The notes beneath the pieces are model-generated. The model was given only the letters and a program-made list of their open reading frames with translations, was not told the DNA's origin and did no database searches. DNA of 64,000 bases from Cavia porcellus (Eukaryota; Chordata; Mammalia; Rodentia; Caviidae), in assembly GCF_034190915.1 (NCBI RefSeq), contig NW_026947501.1, positions 1,488,001 through 1,552,000 on the forward strand, read 5' to 3'. Positions 1 to 11,199 of the stretch are shown piece by piece. A program made the translations under genes and the position numbers. Position 1 is the first letter of the stretch. Each line of letters starts with the position of its first letter.

Positions 1-1930
1 GTGCTGGGTTTGGATTAGGGTTAGGGTTAGGGTTAGGCTTAGGCTTAGGCTTAGGTTTAGCATTAGGGTTAGAGGGTAGCGTTTGTTTTAGGGTTAGAAT
101 TAGGTTTAGGGTTAGGCTTCGAGGTTATGTTTAGGTTAGGGTTAGGGTTAGTGTTAAAGCTAAGGTTCAGGGTTAGTGTTAGGGTTATTGTTAGGGTTAG
201 GGATAAGGCAAGGGTTAGGATTAGGATTAGTAGTTAGTTTTAGGGTTAGGGTTAGGGTAAGGGTAAGGGTTAGGTTTGGAGCTTAGTGTTAGGGTTAGGT
301 TAGGGCTAGTATTAGGGTTAGGGTTAGGGTTATAATTAGAATTAGGGTTAAGTTTATGGTTACGGTTATGGTTAGAGATAGCATTACATTTAGGTTTGGG
401 TTAGGGTTAGGCTTAGGGTTAGCGTTAGGGTTTGCGTTAGATTTAGTGTTAGGATTAATGTTAGGATTATGTTTAAGGGTTAGGTGTTAGGGATAGGTTT
501 ATGGGTTAGGGCTAGGTTTAGGGTTAGGGTGATGGTTAGGGTTAGCATTTAGTGTTAGTTTTAATGTTATGGTTAGTGTTAAGTTTAGGGTTAGGGTCAG
601 GTTGAGGTTTAGGGTTAGGGTTAGGTTTAGAAGTTATGTTAATTGTTAGGTTTAGGGTTAGGGTCAGGGATTGGTTTAAGCTTAGGGTTAGTGTTAGGGT
701 TCGGTTTACAGTTAGGGTTAGATTAGGGTTATGTATTACAGTCATGGTTAGGGTTATATTAAGGTGTAGGTTTTAGGGTTAGGGTAAGGGATTAATGTTA
801 GATTTAGTGTGAGGTTTATGTTTAGGGATAGGTTAAGGGTTAGGATAAGGGTTAGAGTGTAGATTTAGGGTTAGGGTTACAGTTATTGTTAGGTTTTGTG
901 TTAGGGTTAGAGTTTAGCTTTCAGGTAAGGCTTTGGGTTAGGGTTAGTGTTAGGCTTAGGATTAGGGTTAGGGTTAGTGTTAAGTTAGGGTTAGGGTTAG
1001 AGTTAGGGTTAGGGTTAGTGTTTTGGTTAGGGTTATGGTTAGGCTTGAAGCTTAGGGTCAGAGTTAAGGTTAGGGTTAGGTTTAGGTTTAACATTAGGGT
1101 TAGTGATAGTGTAGGGTTAGGGTTAGGTTTCAAGGTTACAGTTAGGTTTAGGTTTAGGTTTAGGGTTACAGTTGAGTGTTAGTGTTAGTTTTAGTGTAAG
1201 GGTTATAGTAAGGTTATGGTTAGGTTTAGGGTTAGTGTTACAGTTAGGTTTAGTTTTAGTTTTAGTGTTAGGCTTAGTGTTAGTTTTAGGGTTAGGGTTA
1301 GGGATGGTTTTAGGATTAGATTTAGCATTAGGTTTAGAGTTAGGCTTAGGGTTAGGGTTAGGTGTTATGTGTTAGAGAAAGGGTTAGAGTTAGTGTTACA
1401 GTTAGGGTTAGGTTGGGGTTAGTCTTAGGTTTAGGGTTAGGGTTAGGTTTATGGTTAGGGTTACGGTTAGTGTTATGGTTAATGATAGGTTTAGGTTGAG
1501 TTTTAGGGTTAGGGTTAGGGTCAGGGTCAGATGTTATGTATAGTGTTAGGTTAATGGTTAAGGTTAGGGACAGGTTTAGGGTTATGGTGAGTGTTAAAAG
1601 TTATGGTTAGTGTTAGGTTTGTGGTTATGGTTAGGGTTAGGTTTTGGGTTAGAGGTATGGGTTACCTTTAGGTAGAGCATTAGGTTTAGGCTTAGAGTTA
1701 GGGTTATGCTAGATTTAGGGTTAGGGTTAGGGTTAGATTTTACAGTCAGAGTTAGGGCTCATTTAAAGAGGAGGGTTAGGGTTTGGTAAGGAATTAATGT
1801 TAGGTTTAGGGTTATTGTTAGGTTTAGGGTTAGGGTTAGGGTTAGGGTTAGGATGAGAAGTTAGGGTTAGTGTTAGGGTTAGGGTTAAGGTTACGTTTAG
1901 GGTTAGGGTTACTGTTAAGTTTAGCGTTAG
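1..1930 (+). repeat. Degenerate TTAGGG array, Q-type higher-order units (left edge)
   Basis: Nearly every 6-base step is TTAGGG or a one-base variant, with the G-rich strand on +. Superimposed landmarks include TTTGCGTTAGATTTAGTG near 431, GAAGTTATGTTAA near 630, TATTACAGTCA near 734 and GGGATTAATGTTAG near 788. These recur in the same order at 58.5-64 kb, which defines a Q-type higher-order unit. C is rare and appears mainly in GCTTAGG, TTACGG, TTAGCG and CATTAGG variants. No gene is seen; open frames in the stretch encode only Leu-Gly, Arg-Val, Pro-Asn or Leu-Thr dipeptide strings. The array type is certain; the unit boundary is by eye. Confidence 0.9.
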
Positions 1931-4900
1931 GGTTTAGATGTTGGTTAGAGGGTTATGGTTAGCCTTTGGGTTATGGTTAGTGTTAGGTTTATTATTAGGT
2001 TTAGGGTTAGGCTTATGGTTAGGTTTAGCGTTAGGTTTAGATTTAGTGTTAGTTTTAGGGTTAGGATTAGCGTTAGGGTTACGGGTTAGGTGTTAGGGTT
2101 AGGGTTAGCGTTAGGTTTAGGTTTATGGTTAGGGTTAGGGTTAAGGATGGTGTTAGGTTTACTCTTAGGGTTTAACGTCACTATTATGGTTAGTGTTAGG
2201 GTTAGGTTTAGGGTTATTGTTAGCGTTAGAAGTTGGTTTAGTGTGAGGGTTATGGTTACGGTTACGGTTAGTGTTAGTGTTAGGGTTAAGGTTAGGTTTA
2301 GGGTTAGTGTTAGCATTAGTGTTTGGGATTAGATGTTAGGGACAGGGTTAAGGTTAGGCTTTGGGTTACGGTTAGGGTTAGGGTTACAATTAGGTTAAGG
2401 TTTAGCCTTAGGTTTAGTGTTAGATTTAGGGTTAGGTTTAGCGTTACGGTTAGGGTTTGGTCTTAGTGATAGTGTTAGGGTTAGGGTTAGGTTTACGGTT
2501 AGTGTTAGGGTTAGCCTTTAGGGATAGGGTTAGGCTTAGGGTTAGGGTAAGTGTTATCTTTAAGTTTAGGGTTAGATTGAGGTTTAGGGTTATGTTTAGT
2601 GTTAGGGTTAGAAGTTAGGTTTAGTGTTAGGGTTAGGATAAGGGTTAGGGGTTAGGGTTGGGATTAGCGTTAGGTTTAGGAGTTTGGTTATGGTTAGGTT
2701 TAGGGTTAGGGTTAGCATTAGGGTTAGTTTAGGGTTAGGGTAAGGGTTATGTTTAGTCTTACGCGTAGGATTACGTTTAGAGATTAGGGTTGAAGTTAGG
2801 TTTAGATTTAGGCTTGGGTTTAGGGTTAGGGTTAGGGTTAGGTTTCGTTTTAGGTTTAGGGTTAGTGTTAGGGTTCATGATTATAGTTAGGTTTAGGGTT
2901 GGGGTTTGGGTTAGAGTTGGGATTATGGTTAGACAAGGTTAGGGCTGCGGTTAGGATTAGGGTTAGGGTTATGGTGAGGATTAGGGTTAGGGTTAGGGAT
3001 TAGTGGTTAGGGTTAGGGGTAGGGTTAGGGTTAGTGTTAAGGTTTTATGGTTTGGGTTAGGGTTATGGCTACGGTTATGGTTGGGATTAGGGTTAGGGTT
3101 TAGAGTAAGTGTTAGGCTTAGGTTTAGGGGTAGGGTTAGGGTTAGGGTTAGGTTTATGGTTAGGGCTTAGTATTAGGGTTAAGGTTAAGGTTAATGTTAG
3201 GGTTAAGTTTAGGGTTAGGGTTAGTGTTTGGGTTAGCATTAGGTTTAGGGCTGGTTTTAGTTTTAGGGTTAGTCTTAGGGTTAATGTTAGGCTTTGGGCT
3301 AGGGTTAGAGGTTTGATTTATGGTTAGGTTCAGGGTTAAGTTTAGGTTTAGCGTTAGGTTTAGGATTTGGTTTAGGGTTAGTTTTCGTTTTATGGTTAGG
3401 GTTAGCATTAGAATTAGGGTTAGGGTGAGGGGTTTAGGGTTATCGTTTTGGAGAGGGTTAGGGTTAGGATTAGGGGTCAGGGTTAGTGTTGGTGTTAGGA
3501 TTGTGTTGGGGGTTAGAGCTATTGTTAGTGTTAGAATTAATATTTGGGTTAGTGTTAGGTGTAAGTGTTAGAGGTTAGGGTAAGTGTTAGGGTTAGGTTT
3601 TAGGGTTAAGGTTAGTGTTAGGTTTATGTTTAGGGTTAGGGTTTGGGTTAGAATTTAGGATTAGGGTTAGTGTTATGTTTAGGATTATGGTTAGTGTTAG
3701 GGTTATAGTTAGGTTAACGTTAGATTTAGTGTTGGGTTAGGGTTATGATTAGATTTAAGGTTAGGGTTAGGTTTAAGGTTTGTTTTAGAGTTAGCGTTAG
3801 GATTAGGTTTATGGTTATAGGTTAGTTGTTAGAAACAGGGTTAGGGTTAGGCTTCGGGTTATGGTTAGCATTAGGATTATGAATAGGTTTAGTGTTATTG
3901 TTATGTTAGCGTTTGGTTTAGGGTAATGGTTAGGTTTAGTGTTAGGGTTAGTGTTAGGATTAGGTGTAGGTTTTTGTGTTAGGTTTTAGTGTTAGGGTTA
4001 GGGTTACATTTTGTGTTAGGGTTAAGGTTATGGTTAATGTTAGGATTAGGTTAAGGGTTAGGGTTAGTGTTAGGCTTAGGGTGAGTGTTAGGTTTAGCAT
4101 TAGGTTTCGGTTTAGGGTTAGCATTAGGGTTAGGATTAGGTTTAGGTTTAGGGTTAGGTTTATTGTTAGAGTTAGGGATTAGGTTTTAGGGATAGTGTTA
4201 GGGTGAGGCTTTAGGTTTTGGTTATTGTTAGGGTTAAGAATAGGTTTAGGTTTAGGGTTTGGGTTAGCGTTAAGTTTAGGGTTATGGTTAGTGTTATGTT
4301 TAGGTTTAGGTTTATGGATTAGGATTTAGGGATAGGGTTAGGTTTAGGGTTAGGGTTAAGGTTAGTGTTAGGGTTAGTTTTAGGTTAGGATTAGGATCAG
4401 GTTAGTAGGGTTAACGTTTAAGGTTAGGGTTAGGGTTAGTGTTAGGGTTAGGGTTAGGTTTAGGTTTAGGTTTAGGGTTAGGGTTAGATTTAGATGTTAG
4501 TGTTAAGGTTAGGGTTAGGTTTAGGCTTAGGTTAAGGTTTAGGGTTAGAGTTAGGGTTAGGTTTAGGTTTAAGTTTAGGGTTAGGGTTAGGGATTAGGGT
4601 TAGTGTTAGGGTTAGGGTTCGGGTTAAGTTTAGATTAAGACAAGGTTACGGTAGGGGTTAGAATTAGGTTGTGGGTTATGGTTATGTTTAGGGTTAGGGT
4701 TTGGGATTAGGTGTTAGGTTTATGGGTAGGGTTAGTGTTTGGCTTAGGGTTAGGGTTTTATGTTTTGTGTGAGATTTAGGGTTAGTTTCAGGGTTAGGGT
4801 TAGTGTTTTGGGTTAGGGTTAATGTTAGCCTTAGGTTAGGCTTAGGGTTCGGGTTCGGGTTAGTTTTATGGTTAGGGGTTAGGTTTAGGGTTAGGTTTAG

Positions 4901-5480
4901 GGTTAGGGTTAGGGTTATGGTTATGGTTATGGTTCGGGCTCATTTTAGTTTTAGTGTTAGAGTTAGGGTTAGGATTAGGCTTTGGCTTATGGTTAGAGGT
5001 TAGATTTAGGGTTAGGTTTAACATTACATTTAGGGTTAGGTTTAAATTTAGTTTTAGGATTTGGGTTAGGGTAAGGTTTGGTGTTAGGGTTAGGGTTAGC
5101 ATTAGGGTTAAGCTGAGGGTTAGGGGTTAGGGTTTGTGTTAGGCTGAGGGTTAGTGTTATGGTTAGGATTCAGGGTTAGTGTTAGTATTAGGGTTAGCGT
5201 TAGGGTTTAGGGTTATGTTTAGGGTTAGGGTTAATGTTTTGATTAGTGTTAGGGTTAAGAGTTAGAGCTTAGGTTTAGGGTTAGGATTAGGGTTAGAGTT
5301 TAGTGTTAGGGTTGGTGTTAGGATTATGTTTAGTTTTAGGGTTAGGGTTAGAAGTTAGGGTTAGTGTTAGGGTTAGGTTTATGGTTAGGATTAGGGTTAG
5401 GTTAGCATTAGGTTTATGGTTGGGTTACAGTTATGATTAGGTTTAGGTTTAGGGTGAGGGTTAGGGTTGGGCTTAGAGGT
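1931..5480 (+). repeat. Degenerate TTAGGG array, P-type higher-order units
   Basis: Telomere-variant hexamers continue without interruption on the + strand. P-type landmarks appear: AGACAAGG at 2931 and 4638, each followed by a diverged AGGGTTAG stretch, and a GTTAGGGACAGGG/GGCTTTGGGTTACGG block near 2333-2370. A short run of TTATGG units lies near 4915-4934. No gene, RNA or foreign insertion is visible. The P copies here are more diverged than those right of about 17 kb, because the ATTTATCTTT part is not clearly preserved. Confidence 0.88.
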
Positions 5481-6650
5481 TATGAATAGAGTTGGGTTAG
5501 GTTGAGGGTTATGGTTAGAGGTTAGCGATTGTTTTAGGGTTAGAGTTAGGGTTGGGTTAGGGTTAGGGTTTATGCTTCGGTTCAGGGTTAGGCTTAGTGT
5601 TAGATTTGGGTTAGGGATGCGGTAAGGGTTAGGGTTAGTTTGGTGTGTAGTTTTACGGTTAGGGTTATGTTTAGGGTTAGAGTTAGGTTTAGGGTTAGGT
5701 TTAGGAATAGATGTTATAGTTTGGAGTAGGTTTAGGATTATGGTTAGATTTAGGGTTAGGGTTAGTGTTAGGGTTAGGGTTAGGTGTTAGGTGATAGGGT
5801 GAGGGTTAAGTTTAGGCTTCAGGTTATGGTTAGGTTTAGGGTTACGATTAGGTTTAGGGTTAGTCTTACGGTTATGGTTATGGTTAGGGTTAGGTTTAGT
5901 GTTAGTGTTAGGGTTCGATTTCGCATTAGAATTATGGGTGAGGTGTTAGGAATAGAGGTAGGGTTAGTGTTACGGTTAGGGTTAGGGTTAGGGATAGTGT
6001 TAAGTTTAGGGTTAGGGTTTAGGGTTAGTTATACGGTTAGGGTTAGGGTTGGGGTTACGGTTAGGCTTCGGGTTATGGTTAGGTTTAGGGTTACGATTAG
6101 GTTAGTGTTAGTATTAGTGTTAGTTTATAGGACTAGGGTTAGGGTTAGCGTTATGGTTAGAGGCTAGCATTTGGTTTAGGGTTAGAGGTAGGGTTAGGGT
6201 TAGGGTTAGGCTTAGAGGTTATGGTTATGGTTACGGTTAGGGTTAAGGTTAAAGCTTAAGTTCAGGTTTCGGGTAAGGGTTAGTGTTAGGGATGGGGTAA
6301 GGGTTAGTATTAAGGTCAGTGATTAGTTTTAGGTTTAGCTTTATGGTTAGTGTTAGGGTAAGGTTTAGAGGTTAATGTTAGGGTTAGGGTTAGGATTAGG
6401 GTTACTTTTAGGGTTAGGTTTAGGGTTAGGTTTAGGGTTAGGGTTAGAGTTAGTTTTAGAGTAAGGTTTAGGCTTAGAGTTATGGTTTGTGTTAGGGCTA
6501 CAATTATTTTAGGGTTAGGGTTAGGGTTAGGGTTAGGGTTAGGATTAGGGTTAGGGTTATGATTAGGGTTAGCATTTAGTGTTAGGGTTAGGGATAGGGT
6601 TAGGTTTATGGTTAGGGTTACCATATAGGGTAAGGTTTAGTGTTAGGTTT
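5481..6650 (+). repeat. Degenerate TTAGGG array with an internal Q-type island
   Basis: This stretch carries Q-type landmarks rather than P-type ones: GGCTTAGAGGTTATG near 5472 and 6208, a GCTAGCATTTGGTTTAGGG block near 6161, and AAAGCTTAAGTTCAGG near 6249. Matching blocks occur at about 58.18-58.24 kb and 58.5 kb. A five-unit perfect TTAGGG run lies at 6509-6538. It looks like an island of edge-type sequence inside P-type array, as duplication or translocation within the block would produce. No genes. Confidence 0.75.
6509..6538 (+). repeat. Perfect (TTAGGG)5 run
   Basis: Five uninterrupted canonical telomere units, long enough in principle for one intramolecular G-quadruplex and for shelterin TRF1/TRF2 binding (known for canonical duplex TTAGGG). 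Flanked by degenerate units. Confidence 0.9.
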
Positions 6651-8978
6651 AGTGTTATGGTTAGTGTTAGTGTTAGGTTGAGGTTTAGGTTTAGGTTTAG
6701 AGTTAGGGTTAGGTTTAGGGTTATGTTTAGGGTTAGGGTAAGGTTTAGGGATTAGGGTTAGGGTTAGTGTTAGGGTTCAGGTAGGGTTCGGTTAAGACAA
6801 GGTTAGGGTTGGACTTTAGGATTAGGGTTAGTGTTATGGTTAGGGTTAGGTTTTGGGATTATGTATTAGTCTTACAGTAGGTTTGAGGTTTGGGTTAGGG
6901 TTAGGGTTTTATGGTTTGATTATATCTATTGTTAGTGTTAGGCTTAGGGTTAGGGTTTGGGTTAGGGTTTAGGGTTAGGGTTAGTGTTAGGCTTAGGTTC
7001 AGGCTTAGGGTTAAGGTTAGGGTTAGGTTTATGGTTCGTGGTTTGTGTTATGGTTGTGGTTATGGTTATGGTTATGGTTTGGGTTAGGGTTACGGCTGGG
7101 TTTAATTTTAAGCTTATGCTTAGGATTAGGTTTAGTCTTTCGGGTAGACTTAGAGATTAGATTTAGGGTTAGGGTTAGGTTTACGTTGAGCTTTAGGTTT
7201 AGGATTTGGGTTATGGTTACATTTACGGTTAGGGATAGGGTTAGGGATAGGATTAGGGTTAGGGTTAGGGGTTAGGGTTAGGGGTTAGGGTTAGTGTTTT
7301 GGTGAGGGTTAGAATTATATTTACGGGTCAGGGTTAGTGTTAGTGTTAGCGTTAGGGTTAGTGTTAGGGGTTAGGTTTATGGTTAAGGTTAGAGTTAATG
7401 TTTGTGTTACGGTTAGGGTTTCGAGTTAGAGTGTAGGGTTAGGGTTAGTGTTAGCGTTATGTTTAGTGTTAGGGTTTGTGTTAGAAGTTTGAATTAGGTT
7501 TATTGTTAGGGTTAGGTTTATGCATATGGTTAGAGTTAGGGTTAGGTTAGCATTAGGTTTAGAGTTGGGTTAGGGTTATGATTAGGTTTAGGGTTAGGTT
7601 TAGGGTTAGGTTTAGGGTTTGTTTTAGGGTTAGCGTTAGGTTTAGTGTTAGGAATACGGTTTAGGTGTTAGGGATAGGGTTAATGTTAGGCTTCGGGTTA
7701 CGGTTAGGGTTAGGGTTATGAATAGGTTTAGGGTTAAAGTTAGGTTAACGTTAGGTTTAGGGTTATGGTTATGGTTAGTGTTAGGATTAGGGTTAGGATT
7801 AGGGGTTAGGTGTTAGGATTAGTGTTAGGGTTAGGGTTAGTTTTATGCTTAGTGTTAGTGTTAGTTTTAGGGTTATGGTTGGGTTAAGGTTAGAGTTTAG
7901 GTTGAGTGTTAGGGTTACAGTTCTGGTTAGGTTTATGGTTAGGTTTTAGGGTTAGGGTTAGCGTTAGTGTTAGGGTTGAGTTTAGTGTTAGTGTTAGGGT
8001 TAGGTTTAGTTTTTGGGTTGGGGTTATAGGTTAGATTTACTTTTAGGTTTAGGTTAGGTTTAGGTTTAGCGTTAGGTTTAAGATTTGGGTTAGGGTTAGG
8101 TTTAGGTTTAAGTAGCATTATGTTTAGGTTTAGGTTTATGGGTTAGGGTTCTTTTAAGGGTGAGGGTTCGGGTTAGGGTTAGGGGTCACGGTTAGGGTTA
8201 GTGTTCGGATTAGTGTTAGGGGTTAGGGTTATTGTTAGGGTTAATTTTGGGGTTAGGGTTAGGGGTGTTTGAGGTGAGGGTTAGGGTTCGGGTTAGGTTT
8301 AGAGATAAGGGTCAGGGTTAGTGTTAGGTTTATGTTTAGGGTTAGGGTTAGGTTAAAAGTTAGTATTAGGGTTAGTGTTATTGTTAGGATTATTGTTAGG
8401 GTTAGGGTTAGAGTTAAGTTAGCATTAGGTTTATGTTTGGCTTAGGGTTATGATTAGATTTAGGGTTTGCTTTAGGGTTAGAATAGGGTTAGTTTTAGGT
8501 TTAGCATTAGGATTAGGCTTATGGTTATGGATTAGGTGTTAGTGATAGCGTTATGGTTTGGCTTCGGGTTACGTTTAGCTTTAGGGTTATGTATAGGTTA
8601 ATGGTTAGGCTTGGGTTTAGCATTAGGTTTAAGGTTATGAATAGTTTTAGTGTTAGGGTTAGGGTTAGGTTAGAGTTAGGTTTCTGGGTTAGGGTTAGTG
8701 TTAGGGTTTGTGTTAGGGTTAGGTTTAGGGTTAGTGTTACGATTAGGTCTAGGGTTAGGGTGAGGTTTAGGGTTAGTGTTAGGGTTAGTGTTAACTTTAG
8801 GTTTAGTTTTAGCATTAGGGTTAGGATTAGGGTTTGGTTTAGGGTTATAGTTAGGGGTTAGGTTTTAAGGATAGTGTTAGTGTTAGGCTTCGGGTTATCA
8901 TTAAGTTTAGGGTTATGAATAGGTTTAGGGTTATGTTTGGGCTTAGCGTTAGGTTTAGTGTTAGGTTTAGGTTTAGGT

Positions 8979-9008
8979 TTAGGGTTAGGGTTAGGGTTAG
9001 GGTTAGGG
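8979..9008 (+). repeat. Perfect (TTAGGG)5 run
   Basis: Five uninterrupted canonical units following several TTTAGG units and ending at TTATTG. Confidence 0.9.
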
Positions 9009-10392
9009 TTATTGTTAGGGTTAGAGTTAGGGATTTCAAGTTAGGGATAGGGTTAGGGTTAAGGTTAGTGTTAGGATTAGTTTTACGGTTTGGGTTAGGA
9101 TCATGGTTAGAGTTAGGGTTTAGGGTTAGGGGTAGTGTTAGGGTTAGGTTTGGATTTAGGTTTAGGGTTAGTGTTAGGTTTAGAGGTTAAGGATATGCTT
9201 AGGTTTGGTTTAGGCTTAGGTTTAGGGTTAGGGTTAGAGTTTGGATTAGGTTAAGTGTTAGGGTTAGGTTTAGGTTTAGGGATTAGTGTTGCGGTTAGGA
9301 TTAGGCTTTGGTAAGTGTTAGGGTTAGGTTAAGACAAGTTTATAGTTGGGGTTAGGATTAGGGTTATGGTTATGGTTAGTGTTAGGGTTTGGGATTAGAG
9401 ATTAGGCTTAGGGGTATGGTTAGGGTTTGGGTTTTTGTTTGGATTTTATGGTTTGGATTAGGGTTAGGGTTAGTGTTAGGGTTAGGTCTAGCATTAGGGT
9501 TAGGGTTTAGGGTTAGGGTTTTATTAGGCCTAGGTTTAGGCTTAGGGTTAAGGTTAGGGTTAGGTTTATGTTTGGGGGTGTTAGGGTTAGGGCTGGTTTT
9601 AGTTTTAGGGTTAGGGTTAGTGTTAGGGTTAGGCTTTGGGTTAGGGTTAGAGGTTAGATTTAGGTTTAGCGTTAGGGTTAGCTTTAGCTTTATGTTTAGT
9701 ATTTGGGTTAATGTTAGGTTTATGGTTATGGTTAGGTTTAGGGTTAGTGTTACTGTTAAGGTGAGGTTTAGGGGTTAGCATTAGTGTTAGGGTGTTGTTT
9801 AGGGTTTGGTTATTGGTCAGCGTTAGTGTTACTGTTAGAGTTAGGGATTATGGTTATGGTTAGGGTTAGTTTTAATGTTTGTGTTAGGGTTAGGGGTAAG
9901 AGTGAGAGGTTAGGATTAGAGTTAGGGTTAGAGTTTAGGGTTAACGTTGGTGTTAGGTTTATGTTTAGTGTTAGGCTTAGGGTTAGAAGTTAGGGATTGC
10001 GTTAGTGTTAGTTTTACGGTTAGGATTAATTTTAGGTTAGCATTAAGTTTAGAGTTGTGTTAGGGTTATGATTAGGTTTAGGGTTAGGGTTAGGTTTAGG
10101 GTTAGTTTTAGGGTTAGCATTTGGTTTAGGGTTAGGATTACGGGTTAGTTAGTGTTAGGCTTCGGGTTATGTTTAGGGTTAGGGTTATGAATAGGTTTAG
10201 GGTTAGGGTTAGATTTAGCGTTAGGTTCAGGGTTATGGTTAGGGTTAGTGTTAGAATTAGGGTTAGGGTTAGGTGTTAGGTGTTATGATTAGGTTTAGGA
10301 TTAGTGTTAGGTTTAGAGTTAAGGTTAGTGTTAGGTTTAGTTTTAGGGTTAGAGTGGCGTTAGTGTTTAGGGTTAGGGTTTAGGGTTAGGGT

Positions 10393-10470
10393 TAGAGGTT
10401 AGGGTTAGGGTTAGGTTTAGGTTTCGGTTAGGGTTAGGGTTAGAGGTTAGGGTTAGGGTTAGGTTTAGCT
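10393..10470 (+). repeat. 48-bp tandem duplication
   Basis: TAGAGGTTAGGGTTAGGG starts at 10393 and again at 10441, an exact 48-bp (8-hexamer) step, with near-identical following sequence up to a TTTCGG versus TTTAGC difference. Confidence 0.8.
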
Positions 10471-11178
10471 TTAGGGTTAGGATTAGTGTTAGGGTTAGTG
10501 TTAGTGTTCGGTTTAGGGAATAGGGTTAGGATTAAGGTTAGGATTACTGTTAGTTTTAGGGTTAGGTTTAGACAAGATTAGGGTTGGGGTTAGGATTCAA
10601 TTTAAGTTTATAGTTAAGGTAAGGTTTAGGTTTAGGTTTTGAGGTTAGCTGTTAGGGTTAGTGTTAGGTTTAGGTTTAGGTTTAGGTTTAGGGTTAGGTT
10701 TCGGGATCGGGTTAGGGTTAGTGTTAGGGTAAGACCAGTTTAGGTTTGGGGTTGGGTTTGTGTTAAATTTATCTTCAGGGTTAAAGTTAGTGTTAGAGTT
10801 TGGGGTTAGGGTTAGGATTAGGGTTAGAGATAAGTTTGTGTTAGGGTTAGGGTTTTATGGTTAGAGTTAGGGTTTAGGGTTAGTGTTTGGTTTAGCTTTA
10901 ATGTTAGGGTTAGGGTTAGTGTTAGAGTTAGTGTTAAGGTTAGTGGTTAGGTGTTATGGATCAGGTTAGTGTTAGGCTTTGGGTCACGGTTAGTGTTAGG
11001 GTTAGGGTTAGGTTTAGGTTTAGGGTTAGGGTTACGGTTAGAGTTTAATGTTAGGGTTAGTTATAGGGTTAGGGTTAAGGTTTGGTTTAATGTTAGTGCT
11101 AGGAGTTAGGCTTAGTGTTAGGGTTAGGTTTACGGTTAGGGATAGGGGATACTCTTAAGGTTAAGTTTAGGGTTAGTG

Positions 11179-11199
11179 TTTTTTTTTTTTTTTTTTTTT
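11179..11199 (+). repeat. Homopolymer tract T21
   Basis: Twenty-one consecutive T interrupt the array between TTAGTG and GTTAGTG. It could be the bare poly(A) trace of a minus-strand retrotransposition or slippage expansion of a T run. No element body or recognisable target duplication is visible, so the origin is open. Confidence 0.9.

Noticed and set aside
7045..7083. TTATGG-rich run as a separate microsatellite
   Set aside because: It is only four or five units long and interrupted, within the normal variation of the array.
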